A stretch of 64,000 nucleotides of DNA. Source: Rugalucina vietnamica (Eukaryota > Mollusca > Bivalvia > Lucinida > Lucinidae). Positions 61,401-62,790 of the stretch are shown in pieces; the first letter of the stretch is position 1; each line of letters begins with the position of its first letter. The notes under the pieces were generated by a model. It was not told the DNA's origin. It saw nothing but the letters and a program-made list of their open reading frames with translations, and ran no database searches. The DNA lies in NCBI GenBank assembly GCA_964017185.1, contig OZ024872.1:45098188-45162187 (forward strand). The letters run 5' to 3'. Position numbers and translations under genes: made by a program.

Positions 61401-61551
61401 AGTCTGGGTACCACCTCATTGTGTGGTAACCCTGAAAAGCAGAAATAAAATGTTATGAATTTTTAGCTGGAGAGTTGAAAGGCCAAGGGCAACATACCAA
61501 GATTGTCATGTGGAAACTGTAAGTTGTGGTGCCAGGACACACCATTTAAGC
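7951..61551 (-). CDS. Axonemal dynein heavy chain, DNAH6/DNAH14-like, central part (42 exons, incomplete at both ends)
   Basis: This is the motor subunit of a ciliary inner-arm-type dynein: an ATP-driven, minus-end-directed microtubule motor in the axoneme. Reading the - strand, the exons join in phase throughout to about 2,540 residues. In order they encode part of the tail (DHC_N2), the linker, AAA1 (Walker [11 protein letters not shown], Walker [10 protein letters not shown]), AAA2 ([18 protein letters not shown]), AAA3 ([16 protein letters not shown]), AAA4 ([16 protein letters not shown]), the stalk coiled coils around the microtubule-binding domain, and the start of AAA5. A full chain has about 4,000-4,500 residues, so roughly 1,000 N-terminal and 1,000 C-terminal residues are outside the window or lost. 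Three insertions (AAA2, AAA2-AAA3, AAA3) are unusual. Resemblance to DNAH6 ([24 protein letters not shown]) is from memory; DNAH14 is the main alternative. All splice sites are GT-AG. Confidence 0.93.
8286..8404 (-). CDS. Dynein heavy chain exon: AAA5
   Basis: 119 nt. [20 protein letters not shown] and [13 protein letters not shown], the AAA5 'W...GLP.D..S..N.I' and 'WPL.IDPQ.QA' motifs. Confidence 0.97.
8712..9164 (-). CDS. Dynein heavy chain exon: stalk coiled coil 2 and start of AAA5
   Basis: 453 nt, 151 codons, the longest exon. Coiled coil 2 ([20 protein letters not shown] and on), [11 protein letters not shown], then [16 protein letters not shown], the conserved start of AAA5 ('YGPFT..YR' region). 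Donor GTAGGG. Confidence 0.97.
9398..9491 (+). repeat. SINE, 5' part (split by a foldback element)
   Basis: tRNA-like head (AGGTCCTGGGTTCTTATCC B-box region) then GTTGTTGAGCAGGACTAATTTAAT. It continues at 10515. Confidence 0.65.
9492..10514. mobile_element. Foldback transposable element with about 340-bp inverted arms
   Basis: Identical 26-bp ends starting CACAGGCGCTCGACGACTGG, followed in both arms by a long poly-T/poly-A run and about 300 bp of well-matched inverted sequence. Flanked by the 7-bp direct repeat ATTTAAT (9485-9491 and 10515-10521). No transposase visible, so non-autonomous; superfamily unresolved. Confidence 0.9.
10515..10604 (+). repeat. SINE, 3' part
   Basis: Resumes the SINE interrupted at 9491 and ends in GATTGCTGGGATATTAAAAAC, the tail shared by other SINEs in the window. 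Confidence 0.65.
10605..11229. mobile_element. Family C composite element, short form
   Basis: Starts AGAGGACCAATGGTCCTG...GCTCACCTGAG and ends CTTCGGCTCAGGTGAGCTAA after a GACGACGGACGACGACG tract (about 11131-11162). Confidence 0.88.
11247..11378 (-). CDS. Dynein heavy chain exon: microtubule-binding domain end
   Basis: 132 nt, 44 codons. [20 protein letters not shown] matches 'F.P..V...S.AC.S.C.WV', the end of the microtubule-binding domain. Confidence 0.96.
11940..12099 (-). CDS. Dynein heavy chain exon: microtubule-binding domain
   Basis: 160 nt, 53 codons. [18 protein letters not shown] and [20 protein letters not shown] are the conserved microtubule-binding domain helices at the stalk tip. 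Confidence 0.97.
12266..12360 (-). CDS. Dynein heavy chain exon: stalk before the microtubule-binding domain
   Basis: 95 nt. [20 protein letters not shown] matches the invariant 'L..A.PAL..A..AL..L.K' segment leading into the microtubule-binding domain. Confidence 0.95.
12644..12769 (-). CDS. Dynein heavy chain exon: stalk coiled coil 1, continued
   Basis: 126 nt, 42 codons, highly charged heptad-like sequence ([20 protein letters not shown]). Confidence 0.9.
13243..13440 (+). repeat. tRNA-derived SINE
   Basis: Head with A-box-like TGGTGTAGTGGTAGAGC, anticodon-arm-like ACTCCGAATCG and B-box GGGTTCAAACCCC. The body has GAGCAAGACACATTAACTCC and the tail is GACTGGGACATTAAGCC. The tRNA head resembles an Arg-type tRNA. 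Confidence 0.85.
13441..15131. mobile_element. Family C element with about eight tandem core units of ~163 bp
   Basis: Degenerate left end at CGATCGCTAACCTGAG, a poly-T run (13503-13533), then units repeating GGGCAGATAACTCCGCAGTC and CATCCGAGATGTTATGG from about 13600 to 14890, a GGACGGACAGACAGACGGACG tract, and the CTTCGGCTCAGGTGAGCTAA end. Confidence 0.85.
15506..15614 (-). CDS. Dynein heavy chain exon: stalk coiled coil 1
   Basis: 109 nt, 36 codons. [20 protein letters not shown] and QIEQKQK: the first stalk helix, with the usual 'R...GL.KL..A...V..M' pattern. Confidence 0.93.
16077..16258 (-). CDS. Dynein heavy chain exon: AAA4-stalk transition
   Basis: 182 nt. [19 protein letters not shown] is the conserved 'TP.SYLELI..Y' motif that precedes coiled coil 1 of the stalk. 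Confidence 0.96.
16362..16619. repeat. Family F palindromic element, copy 1
   Basis: CCAGTTGTTCAAA...TTTGAACAACTGGGCC ends and long inner inverted repeat around TAACAGTGTATTTGTAATAT. Confidence 0.88.
16980..17345 (-). CDS. Dynein heavy chain exon: AAA4 C-terminal part
   Basis: 366 nt, 122 codons. [38 protein letters not shown] and [12 protein letters not shown] are all canonical. 'CCTIDW' is a dynein hallmark. Confidence 0.97.
17505..17692 (-). repeat. tRNA-derived SINE on the minus strand
   Basis: On the - strand: TAGTGGTACAGTGTTGGGC head, GGGTTTGAACC B-box, tail GACTGGGACGTTAATG and a poly-A. Confidence 0.75.
17751..17948 (-). CDS. Dynein heavy chain exon: AAA4 Walker A
   Basis: 198 nt, 66 codons. 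P-loop GLDGCGKST, differing from the usual GVGGTGKQS by Asp, Cys and Ser-Thr. Also [19 protein letters not shown] and [13 protein letters not shown] (Walker B region). Confidence 0.96.
18258..18357. repeat. Family A fragment beside a dynein exon
   Basis: Right half only: TTTGTGTCGGACCTGTTCTG and GGTTTTCCCACGAGGCAG, ending 15 bp from the exon at 18372. Confidence 0.7.
18372..18461 (-). CDS. Dynein heavy chain exon: AAA4 before Walker A
   Basis: 90 nt, 30 codons. [20 protein letters not shown] is the conserved 'LV.F.DA..H..RI.R..RQ' motif. Ends GGHMLL directly before the P-loop exon. Confidence 0.95.
19267..19501. repeat. Family A element
   Basis: Core CTTCGCAGTAACTGCAAAGC; degenerate outer ends. 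Confidence 0.78.
20248..21032. repeat. Family A element split by another inverted-repeat element
   Basis: Left part 20248-20371 and right part 20939-21032 join at CTGAAA/TTTCAAGC to restore the family A consensus. Much of the central hairpin is deleted. Confidence 0.85.
20372..20938. mobile_element. 567-bp inverted-repeat element nested in family A
   Basis: Ends GGTCTAGGGGATTTAAGGCC and its degenerate inverse GCATTAAATGTC-type ending CCTAGTCC; both arms reach GGCCTCA. About 34-bp inverted ends, no obvious target duplication, no transposase. Confidence 0.75.
21681..21959. repeat. Family B palindromic element
   Basis: CATTACGAAAACTTGCCCATG...GGACATGTTTTCCTGATG with the GCCTCGCCAAGGCGG core. 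Confidence 0.87.
22625..22842. repeat. Family A element
   Basis: GAGCCCCGAAGCGAG...ATGAGGCGGCTC; AAAT on both sides as a 4-bp target duplication. Confidence 0.87.
22867..23100. repeat. Family A element, second of an adjacent pair
   Basis: GAGCCGCCTCGTGG...GGGGCGCCTC, flanked by ATTT on both sides; 24 bp from the previous copy. Confidence 0.88.
23817..23985. repeat. Family A element, right end missing
   Basis: GCCACAACATGAGAAGAC left part and GTGAAGCTGATCAGCGCC core; the right end is replaced by unrelated sequence. Confidence 0.7.
24497..24572. repeat. Family A fragment
   Basis: GTGTCAGACCTGGTCG...TTTGTTTTCTAATGCGAAGG, right end only. Confidence 0.6.
24640..24807 (-). CDS. Dynein heavy chain exon: start of AAA4
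   Basis: 168 nt, 56 codons. Contains [10 protein letters not shown] and [20 protein letters not shown], matching the 'FGDF' and 'Y....D...L...L..YL' pattern before AAA4. A 6.2-kb intron follows. Confidence 0.95.
24858..25104. repeat. Family F palindromic element, copy 2
   Basis: GGGGCCCAGTTGTTCAAAA...TTTTGAACAACTGGCC with inner arms around ATTTTTTGTTGATAAAATG. Confidence 0.88.
25414..25584 (-). CDS. Dynein heavy chain exon: AAA3-AAA4 junction
   Basis: 171 nt, 57 codons, with [20 protein letters not shown], the conserved 'W.HE..RVF.DRL' helix (Trp replaced by Phe). Ends exactly before GTAAAA; one base earlier would give a stop at the junction. Confidence 0.96.
25698..25937 (+). repeat. Family D repeat, copy 2
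   Basis: Better preserved than the GPCR-intron copy. Short inverted ends GGTCATTT(C/A)ATATGA / TCATATGATAAATGACC are visible. Confidence 0.75.
26286..26505 (-). CDS. Dynein heavy chain exon: AAA3 C-terminal part
   Basis: 220 nt, 73 codons. Contains [17 protein letters not shown] and [18 protein letters not shown], the canonical '[13 protein letters not shown]' motif. Confidence 0.97.
26872..27090. repeat. Family E repeat, copy 1
   Basis: TACTGTAAGTTCG...GAATTAAAAGTAC-type ends and an ATTCAAGG...CTCGCTAAATAAAGAAC body shared with 36927 and 39563. Confidence 0.7.
27187..27275 (-). CDS. Dynein heavy chain exon: AAA3 sensor region
   Basis: 89 nt. [20 protein letters not shown] is the conserved 'PPGGGRN' motif of dynein AAA3. 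Confidence 0.97.
27787..27915 (-). CDS. Dynein heavy chain exon: AAA3 Walker B
   Basis: 129 nt, 43 codons. [19 protein letters not shown] is the near-invariant AAA3 Walker B 'F.DDLNMP', followed by [17 protein letters not shown]. Confidence 0.97.
28094..28325. repeat. Family A element, full length
   Basis: GAGCCGCCCTGTGGG...CACGAGGTGGCTC; AAAT target duplication on both sides. Confidence 0.9.
28570..28710 (+). repeat. SINE 3' part
   Basis: CAATGTCCCGGCATGACC...ACTGGGAACTTAAGC then a poly-A run; the tRNA-like head is not clear. Confidence 0.5.
28769..29124 (-). CDS. Dynein heavy chain exon: AAA3 Walker A with an insertion
   Basis: 356 nt, 118 codons. Begins [17 protein letters not shown] (P-loop GESGVGKS) and ends [19 protein letters not shown] and GAPKGRK. 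Between the P-loop and FSAQT lie about 77 residues; from memory DNAH6 has about 26. That leaves about 50 inserted Ser/Gly/Asp-rich residues. Confidence 0.95.
29533..29808 (-). CDS. Dynein heavy chain exon: AAA3 before Walker A
   Basis: 276 nt. Contains [39 protein letters not shown] and NKHPVLLTG, ending at the first glycine of the AAA3 P-loop, which is split across the intron. Confidence 0.96.
30115..30192 (-). repeat. tRNA-like SINE head on the minus strand
   Basis: - strand TTTGGCTTAGTGGATATTGC A-box region and GGTTGGATTAGAACC B-box-like sequence; no tail seen. Confidence 0.55.
30262..30500 (-). CDS. Dynein heavy chain exon: AAA3 N-terminal part
   Basis: 239 nt. [19 protein letters not shown] is the conserved 'LF.F...WS.GG' motif before AAA3. 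It is followed by an acidic/basic stretch and [12 protein letters not shown] family B element starts about 8-10 bp upstream of the acceptor. Confidence 0.95.
30508..30780. repeat. Family B element abutting a dynein splice acceptor
   Basis: AGAAAACACGTCCATGC end starts 8-10 bp from the exon at 30262-30500. Core GAACCGTCTGGGTGAGGTGG. Confidence 0.82.
32112..32240. repeat. Near-perfect hairpin inside family C
   Basis: Arms TGACTTCAATGAGGTAGATA...GTAGATAAATCC meet at CGAGGCCGGAGGCCGAGG. Probably a small inserted palindromic element. Confidence 0.85.
33420..34220. mobile_element. ~800-bp inverted-repeat element flanked by TTAA
   Basis: Ends GGGAAACATTACTATT and AATAGTAATGTTTACCC, flanked by TTAA(A) on both sides. 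The uninterrupted family C copy at about 34680 reads CACTTTAAATGAC, which confirms the insertion site. TTAA targeting suggests piggyBac-type mobilisation; no transposase present. Confidence 0.85.
35268..35524. repeat. Family B element, partly deleted core
   Basis: CATTATGAAAACATGCCCATG...CATGTGTTCCTGATG. One hairpin arm is lost. Ends 25 bp from the exon at 35550. Confidence 0.82.
35550..35744 (-). CDS. Dynein heavy chain exon: end of the basic insertion
   Basis: 195 nt. [20 protein letters not shown], then [11 protein letters not shown], then a Ser/Gly-rich stretch and [15 protein letters not shown]. It joins in phase to the AAA3 exon at 30262-30500. A family B element ends 25 bp inside the following intron. 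Confidence 0.7.
36480..36539 (-). CDS. Dynein heavy chain small exon in the AAA2-AAA3 insertion
   Basis: 60 nt, encoding [15 protein letters not shown] in the joined frame. Acceptor ATTATACTAG, donor GTAGGT. A family A element ends about 30 bp upstream of its acceptor. Confidence 0.6.
36569..36802. repeat. Family A element, full length
   Basis: GAGCCATCTCGTGGG...ATGAGGTGGCTC, ATTT on both sides; 30 bp upstream of a dynein splice acceptor. Confidence 0.9.
36927..37140. repeat. Family E repeat, copy 2
   Basis: TACTGTAGATCCGGAAATATTC...AATTTCTGAATTTACAGTA inverted ends; TA at both borders suggests Tc1/mariner-type TA targeting. Confidence 0.78.
37416..37602 (-). CDS. Dynein heavy chain exon: basic Ser/Arg/Lys-rich insertion
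   Basis: 187 nt. After [18 protein letters not shown] it encodes a run of Ser, Arg and Lys ([21 protein letters not shown]) and an acidic stretch. Not a known dynein domain. It is placed in the gene by phase and splice sites, and looks like a disordered, NLS-like basic linker between AAA2 and AAA3. Confidence 0.66.
37885..38072. repeat. Inverted-repeat element with AACCTCATTATAA ends
   Basis: CAACCTCATTATAACATGCC...AGCATTATAATGAGGTTG, with internal repeats of CTCA(T/C)TATAA. Confidence 0.65.
38714..38895. repeat. Family A element, shortened
   Basis: GAGCCGCCTCATGAG...GACGTGGCTC; AAAT target duplication; part of both arms deleted. Confidence 0.87.
38934..39167. repeat. Family A element, full length
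   Basis: GAGCCGCCTCGTGGG...CATGGGGCGGCTC with ATAT on both sides; core GCTCCGCGGTTACCGCGAAGC. Confidence 0.92.
39376..39535 (+). repeat. (ATGG)n microsatellite
   Basis: About 160 bp of GGAT/ATGG tetranucleotide with a few interruptions. The long Ile-His-Pro-Ser reading frame across it is an artefact. Confidence 0.95.
39563..39753. repeat. Family E repeat, copy 3
   Basis: CTGTAAGTTCGGAAATTGTCG...AAATTTCTGAATTTACAG inverted ends, same body as 26872 and 36927. Confidence 0.78.
39846..40043. repeat. Family F palindromic element, copy 3
   Basis: GGGGCCAGTTGTTCAAAAC...TAACAACTGGGCCC with inner arms around ATTTTTTGTTGATAAAATG. Confidence 0.88.
40185..40418. repeat. Family A element, full length
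   Basis: GAGCCGCCCCATGGG...CTAGGCGACTC with GTGAAGCTGATCAGCGC core; flanks AAAT / AAAC. Confidence 0.9.
40548..40577 (-). CDS. Dynein heavy chain micro-exon in the AAA2-AAA3 insertion
   Basis: 30 nt with an excellent acceptor (TTGCCCTTTTAG) and GTAATT donor. Encodes [10 protein letters not shown] across its junctions. It is the only segment here whose phases join the exons on both sides. Confidence 0.6.
40995..41250 (-). CDS. Dynein heavy chain exon: AAA2 C-terminal subdomain
   Basis: 256 nt, 85 codons plus one base. Starts [19 protein letters not shown], the conserved region after 'R..MVY'. Ends [13 protein letters not shown], where the basic insertion begins. Confidence 0.94.
41630..41923 (-). 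CDS. Dynein heavy chain exon: AAA2 Walker B
   Basis: 294 nt, 98 codons. Opens with the rest of the Ser/Thr-rich insertion ([18 protein letters not shown]), then [20 protein letters not shown] (Walker B), [20 protein letters not shown] and MVYM. It follows a 9.5-kb intron, the largest resolved in this gene. Confidence 0.96.
42066..42268. repeat. Family A element, deleted core
   Basis: GAGCTACGACATGAG...CAAGATGTTGCTC; most of the central hairpin missing. Confidence 0.78.
42359..43578. mobile_element. Family C composite element
   Basis: AGAGGACCACTGGTCCTGAG...GCTCACCTGAAG start, two core blocks with CCATATATGGGCGTGGCGGC, GACGGACGCACGACGGACGG tract, CTTCAGCTCAGGTGAGCTAA end. Confidence 0.88.
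44476..45023. mobile_element. TA-flanked 548-bp inverted-repeat element
   Basis: CAGCCCCTTTCAATCGAAAT...CTCGAGTGAAAGGGGCTG with about 37-bp inverted ends and TA on both sides. CACTCGAGTTTGCCGTTT occurs twice inside. Tc1/mariner-like target, no transposase. Confidence 0.82.
45222..45379. repeat. Long hairpin
   Basis: Arms containing GGTGAATACCAAATATATTT and its inverse, apex GAGTGCGTAGCACGAG. Confidence 0.82.
45834..45944. repeat. Family B core fragment
   Basis: TTGCTCAAAACACTGATTG...GAACTGCCTTGCCCAGATGG...ACAATCCTTGTTTTGGA: the B hairpin with accumulated mutations. Confidence 0.7.
45945..48120. mobile_element. Family C element with about 11 tandem ~166-bp units in a dimeric pattern
   Basis: Start AGAGGACCATTGGTCCTG, then units each with AGTCTATGGAGACTATC, GGGGCGTGGCCAAATTTGAC and TTTCAGAGAAGAAGATTTTT. 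Landmarks fall at about 46033, 46205, 46371, 46537, 46702, 46868, 47035, 47202, 47368, 47528, 47697 and 47859. 'GGGCCTAGTGG' and 'GGGCCCTGTGG' types alternate through most of the array. GACGACGACGACGG tract and CTTCGGCTCAGGTGAGCTAA end. Confidence 0.92.
48121..49194. other. Intronic sequence without recognised features
   Basis: Part of the 9.5-kb dynein intron. Degenerate B-like fragments at both ends (near 48122-48150 and 49010-49065). No exon seen. Confidence 0.45.
49195..49439 (+). repeat. (GAT)n microsatellite
   Basis: About 245 bp of ATG/GAT trinucleotide with an internal GGT block (about 49256-49278) and one interruption near 49338-49357. PolyMet, polyHis and polySer frames here are artefacts. 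Confidence 0.97.
49440..51466. other. Intronic sequence; GTACGC-rich repeat at its end
   Basis: Mostly AT-rich. From about 50690 to 51430 the motif GTACGC or its inverse GCGTAC recurs about eight times, densest near both ends, suggesting a degenerate inverted-repeat element ending 35 bp before the exon at 51467. No exon found. Confidence 0.4.
51467..51685 (-). CDS. Dynein heavy chain exon: AAA2 middle
   Basis: 219 nt, 73 codons. [20 protein letters not shown] and [15 protein letters not shown] are standard AAA2 positions. The exon ends in a Ser/Thr/Asp-rich stretch ([20 protein letters not shown]) where other dyneins run directly to Walker B, which begins a low-complexity insertion. Confidence 0.95.
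51838..51985 (-). pseudogene. Decayed copy 1 of the AAA2 P-loop exon
   Basis: Encodes [33 protein letters not shown] and PTIMAQE. The GxxxxGKT motif survives, but the 3' end and donor are lost. Landmarks repeat about every 180-200 bp across copies 1-3 and the true exon. Confidence 0.75.
51995..52165 (-). pseudogene. Decayed copy 2 of the AAA2 P-loop exon
   Basis: Recognisable QIMV-stop-HGVMLIG, then a P-loop with Gly replaced by Trp (WKT), then [17 protein letters not shown]. In-frame stop, no usable donor. Confidence 0.75.
52184..52340 (-). pseudogene. Decayed copy 3 of the AAA2 P-loop exon
   Basis: Closest copy to the true exon. It keeps NQIM...HGV, a readable GKTT region after a frameshifting deletion, [17 protein letters not shown], the GKGKAVFV end and the GTAAGT donor. 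The deletion before the P-loop breaks the frame. Confidence 0.75.
52372..52611 (-). CDS. Dynein heavy chain exon: AAA2 with Walker A
   Basis: 240 nt, 80 codons, with [20 protein letters not shown] (P-loop GPTGGGKTT) and ending GGKGKAVFV before a GTAAGT donor. Three decayed copies of this exon lie in tandem in the following intron (51840-52340). Confidence 0.96.
53131..53308 (-). CDS. Dynein heavy chain exon: AAA1-AAA2 junction
   Basis: 178 nt, 59 codons. Contains [20 protein letters not shown] and LFPGVKPP, the canonical start of AAA2. Confidence 0.96.
53603..53869 (-). CDS. Dynein heavy chain exon: AAA1 sensor/C-terminal part
   Basis: 267 nt, 88 codons plus carried bases. Contains [16 protein letters not shown] (usually NPGYAGR; here NPSYAGR after joining) and [19 protein letters not shown], both near-invariant in dyneins. 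Confidence 0.97.
54034..54184. repeat. Family A fragment
   Basis: Half hairpin GCGCAGATCAGCTGTGCAG, then CCAGTTTGTGTCGAGCCTGG and the eroded right end. Confidence 0.7.
54253..54521 (-). CDS. Dynein heavy chain exon: AAA1 with Walker B
   Basis: 269 nt, beginning [20 protein letters not shown] and containing [20 protein letters not shown] and CGYFITMNP. The Walker B Asp-Glu pair (FDEF) is intact, so AAA1 should hydrolyse ATP. Confidence 0.97.
54598..54733 (-). pseudogene. Decayed fifth copy of the AAA1 P-loop exon
   Basis: Same unit as the 156-bp array, but about 24 bp covering the Walker A lysine region is deleted and several substitutions are present. It is the oldest-looking, most distal copy. 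Confidence 0.7.
54734..55357 (-). pseudogene. Tandem array of four copies of the AAA1 P-loop exon
   Basis: Four head-to-tail copies start at 54734, 54890, 55046 and 55202, each exactly 156 bp, in register with the true exon at 55358. Each carries the exon part from [10 protein letters not shown] to TVKDLAK plus a GTAGGT donor and about 42 bp of intron-like sequence. Three copies keep an intact P-loop: 54734 and 54890 GPAGTGKT, 55202 GPTGTGKT. The 55046 copy has Gly to Arg in the P-loop. Within each copy 38 codons (114 nt) are open and in frame. The 42-bp spacers are too short to be ordinary introns, so splicing in several copies is unlikely; one copy as a cassette is conceivable. The array sits within the intron between 54522 and 55357. 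Confidence 0.85.
55358..55589 (-). CDS. Dynein heavy chain exon: AAA1 with Walker A
   Basis: 232 nt, 77 codons. Runs from QLRYEWDE through [19 protein letters not shown] to [16 protein letters not shown], the main ATP-hydrolysing P-loop of the motor. The 3' half of this exon plus intron sequence is copied four more times just downstream (54734-55357), with a fifth decayed copy beyond. A family B element begins about 11 bp upstream of its splice acceptor. Confidence 0.97.
55601..55831. repeat. Family B element abutting the AAA1 P-loop exon acceptor
   Basis: ATTACGAAAACTTGTCCATGC starts about 11 bp from the exon border at 55589; ends ACATGTTTTCCTGATG. Half of the core hairpin is deleted. Confidence 0.82.
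56138..56388 (-). CDS. Dynein heavy chain exon: linker end
   Basis: 251 nt. Contains [19 protein letters not shown] and RDDFEWTK, the last linker helices before AAA1. An ordinary conserved dynein segment. Confidence 0.96.
56536..56769. repeat. Family A element, full length, best preserved
   Basis: GAGCCGCCTCATGAG...CATGAGATGGCTC, AAAT on both sides, perfect core GCTTCGCGGTAACCGCGAAGC. Confidence 0.92.
57053..57140 (-). CDS. Dynein heavy chain exon: linker
   Basis: 88 nt, 29 codons after one carried base. Contains [14 protein letters not shown], the linker 'W...HPGQVVL' motif. Confidence 0.93.
57554..57628 (-). CDS. Dynein heavy chain exon: linker
   Basis: 75 nt. It encodes [20 protein letters not shown] after joining, equivalent to the 'RG.VE.WL..VE..M' linker segment. 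The donor is placed so that the joined frame reads TVKKHLKLG. Confidence 0.92.
57889..58007 (-). CDS. Dynein heavy chain exon: linker
   Basis: 119 nt. Begins [14 protein letters not shown] and ends [10 protein letters not shown], matching the usual 'PHL.KCF..I' and 'S.EGE.V' linker positions. Confidence 0.94.
58735..58785 (-). repeat. SINE tail on the minus strand
   Basis: - strand GTTGACTGGGATTGTTGACTGGGATGCT: the tail motif twice in tandem; no head seen. Confidence 0.5.
58860..58964 (-). CDS. Dynein heavy chain exon: linker
   Basis: 105 nt, 35 codons, containing [20 protein letters not shown], one of the best-conserved dynein linker motifs. Confidence 0.97.
59354..59525 (-). CDS. Dynein heavy chain exon: linker
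   Basis: 172 nt, 57 codons. It contains [15 protein letters not shown] and LEKIQKCLE, the standard linker helices preceding the conserved [11 protein letters not shown] segment in the next exon. Confidence 0.96.
59859..60139 (-). CDS. Dynein heavy chain exon: DHC_N2/linker start
   Basis: 281 nt. It encodes [37 protein letters not shown] and [11 protein letters not shown], all strongly conserved dynein linker signatures. Donor GTATGC, acceptor TTTTCCAG. Confidence 0.96.
60520..60600 (-). CDS. Dynein heavy chain exon: DHC_N2
   Basis: 81 nt, 27 codons, in phase with both neighbours. The [12 protein letters not shown]...EATLESML stretch is the conserved helix before the linker. Confidence 0.9.
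61000..61110 (-). repeat. tRNA-derived SINE fragment on the minus strand
   Basis: - strand B-box CCTGGTTCGATCCTTGTCAG and GGCCTTGAGCAAGTCAC body. Preceded on the + strand by a 51-bp direct duplication (GAGCTTTTTATTGCGACTAT at 60909 and 60963). Confidence 0.6.
61241..61431 (-). CDS. Dynein heavy chain exon: DHC_N2 tail segment
   Basis: 191 nt, 63 codons after two carried bases. It contains [14 protein letters not shown] and [15 protein letters not shown], the typical 'RHW' signature of the dynein N-terminal region 2. Acceptor CTTTTCAG, donor GTGAGT. Confidence 0.92.
61498..61551 (-). CDS. Dynein heavy chain, tentative most upstream exon
   Basis: 54 nt between a strong acceptor (TTATTTCCTCAG) and donor (GTATGT). 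The only phase that joins the next exon is open and gives 18 residues containing [12 protein letters not shown] do not recognise this segment as dynein, so it could be a chance exon. Phase and splice sites are the only support. Confidence 0.45.
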
Positions 61552-61815
61552 CTGAGGAAATAATTCTGTTTACTTTCAATATACCCTCGATATCGTCGTT
61601 TAACTATCGATCGACCTTAAATTTACCTTGATACTATGTATACGCGCTTATATTTATTTTTAGCCAGAGAGTGACAACGAAGTATTTTTGGATCGATGAC
61701 CTTGAGTTTTATGCTTCGTTTACAATGTAATCAGATATTTAGCATGTGTGATCATGGTGATCAGCCATCGTTGTCCAAACATAAAAGTCATAGTTGTTAC
61801 TTGGTGGTTATAATT

Positions 61816-62056
61816 GAGCCGCCTCGTGGGAAAACCAACAATGTGGTTTTCGAACAGGTCTGACACTAACCAGCCTGTACAAGCACAGAAAATAGCCAGA
61901 AGCTTGAAATTTTGGATTTAACTTGAGTAGAAGAGGAATTGTACTATCCGAGCAGCGAAAACAAAGGCGCTGATCAGCTTCGCGGTTACCGCGCGAAGCT
62001 GATCTGCGTCTTTGTTTTCGCCTATGCGGATTGTTGGTTTTCCCATGAGGCGGCTC
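61816..62056. repeat. Family A element, full length
   Basis: GAGCCGCCTCGTGGG...CATGAGGCGGCTC, core CTTCGCGGTTACCGCGCGAAG. Confidence 0.9.
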
Positions 62057-62125
62057 ATAAATTAGCCGCTTGTTGGCTCATTTGCTCATGCACACCAACA
62101 ACATAAGTATATAGTAACTGTGTCA

Positions 62126-62333
62126 CATTACGAAAACTTGCCCATGCGTTATACAGATGCGTTATACAGATTTTAAATATTTTTGCTAAAAACATCGAAT
62201 GTCGAACCACGTTAGAACCGCCTCGCCGAGACCCACAATCTATGTTTTGGAGCAAAAATAAGAAAAATAGGTATAGCCCTGCATATCCCTTTTTTGCTAT
62301 ATAAAAGGTTAACGCGGACATGTTTTCGTGATG
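62126..62333. repeat. Family B element, shortened
   Basis: CATTACGAAAACTTGCCCATG...GGACATGTTTTCGTGATG with a small duplication (GCGTTATACAGAT) and a mostly deleted core. Confidence 0.78.
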
Positions 62334-62635
62334 GACTCTCCCAGCTTCTGAACACCATATTGCACATGAGGCTTTTCCGTAGACAACTGTCATGTTTCAG
62401 ATTTTATTTTCAAATACTTGATGGTATTAGAAAGAGGGGAACTGAACTTCCGTAAGACAACATGAAGATTTGTCTGACATTAAACCCCAAAGCTAATCGA
62501 ATTGACCGAACGATTTGTTGTGTTAACGGCTGTGTTAAACGAAGACATAGACTAGAAACAGTGTAAATTTTAACCCAGCTGTCGTGTAAAACCACATAGA
62601 ACTTGACAGACGTTTTGCGTAGTGAAACAGTGTCG

Positions 62636-62790
62636 TAGGGTGATCTGGGGGAAGAGCATCGGACTCCGTATCGAGACCCCCAAATGCGGTGGCGTGTTGT
62701 GTCATTGAGCAAGACTCATTAACTCGCCTGCAGCTATGTCTCCGTCTCGACACAAATGGATATTTGTTGACTGGGATGTTAAGCCATTAC
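62636..62790 (+). repeat. tRNA-derived SINE, degenerate
   Basis: GAGCATCGGACTCCGTATCGAG anticodon-arm region, TTGAGCAAGACTCATTAACTC body and TGACTGGGATGTTAAGCC tail, as at 13243; B-box eroded. Confidence 0.7.

Noticed and set aside
385-62056. CRISPR-like array of spaced palindromes
   Set aside because: Eukaryotic gene context, irregular kilobase spacing, both orientations, and target duplications identify transposable elements.
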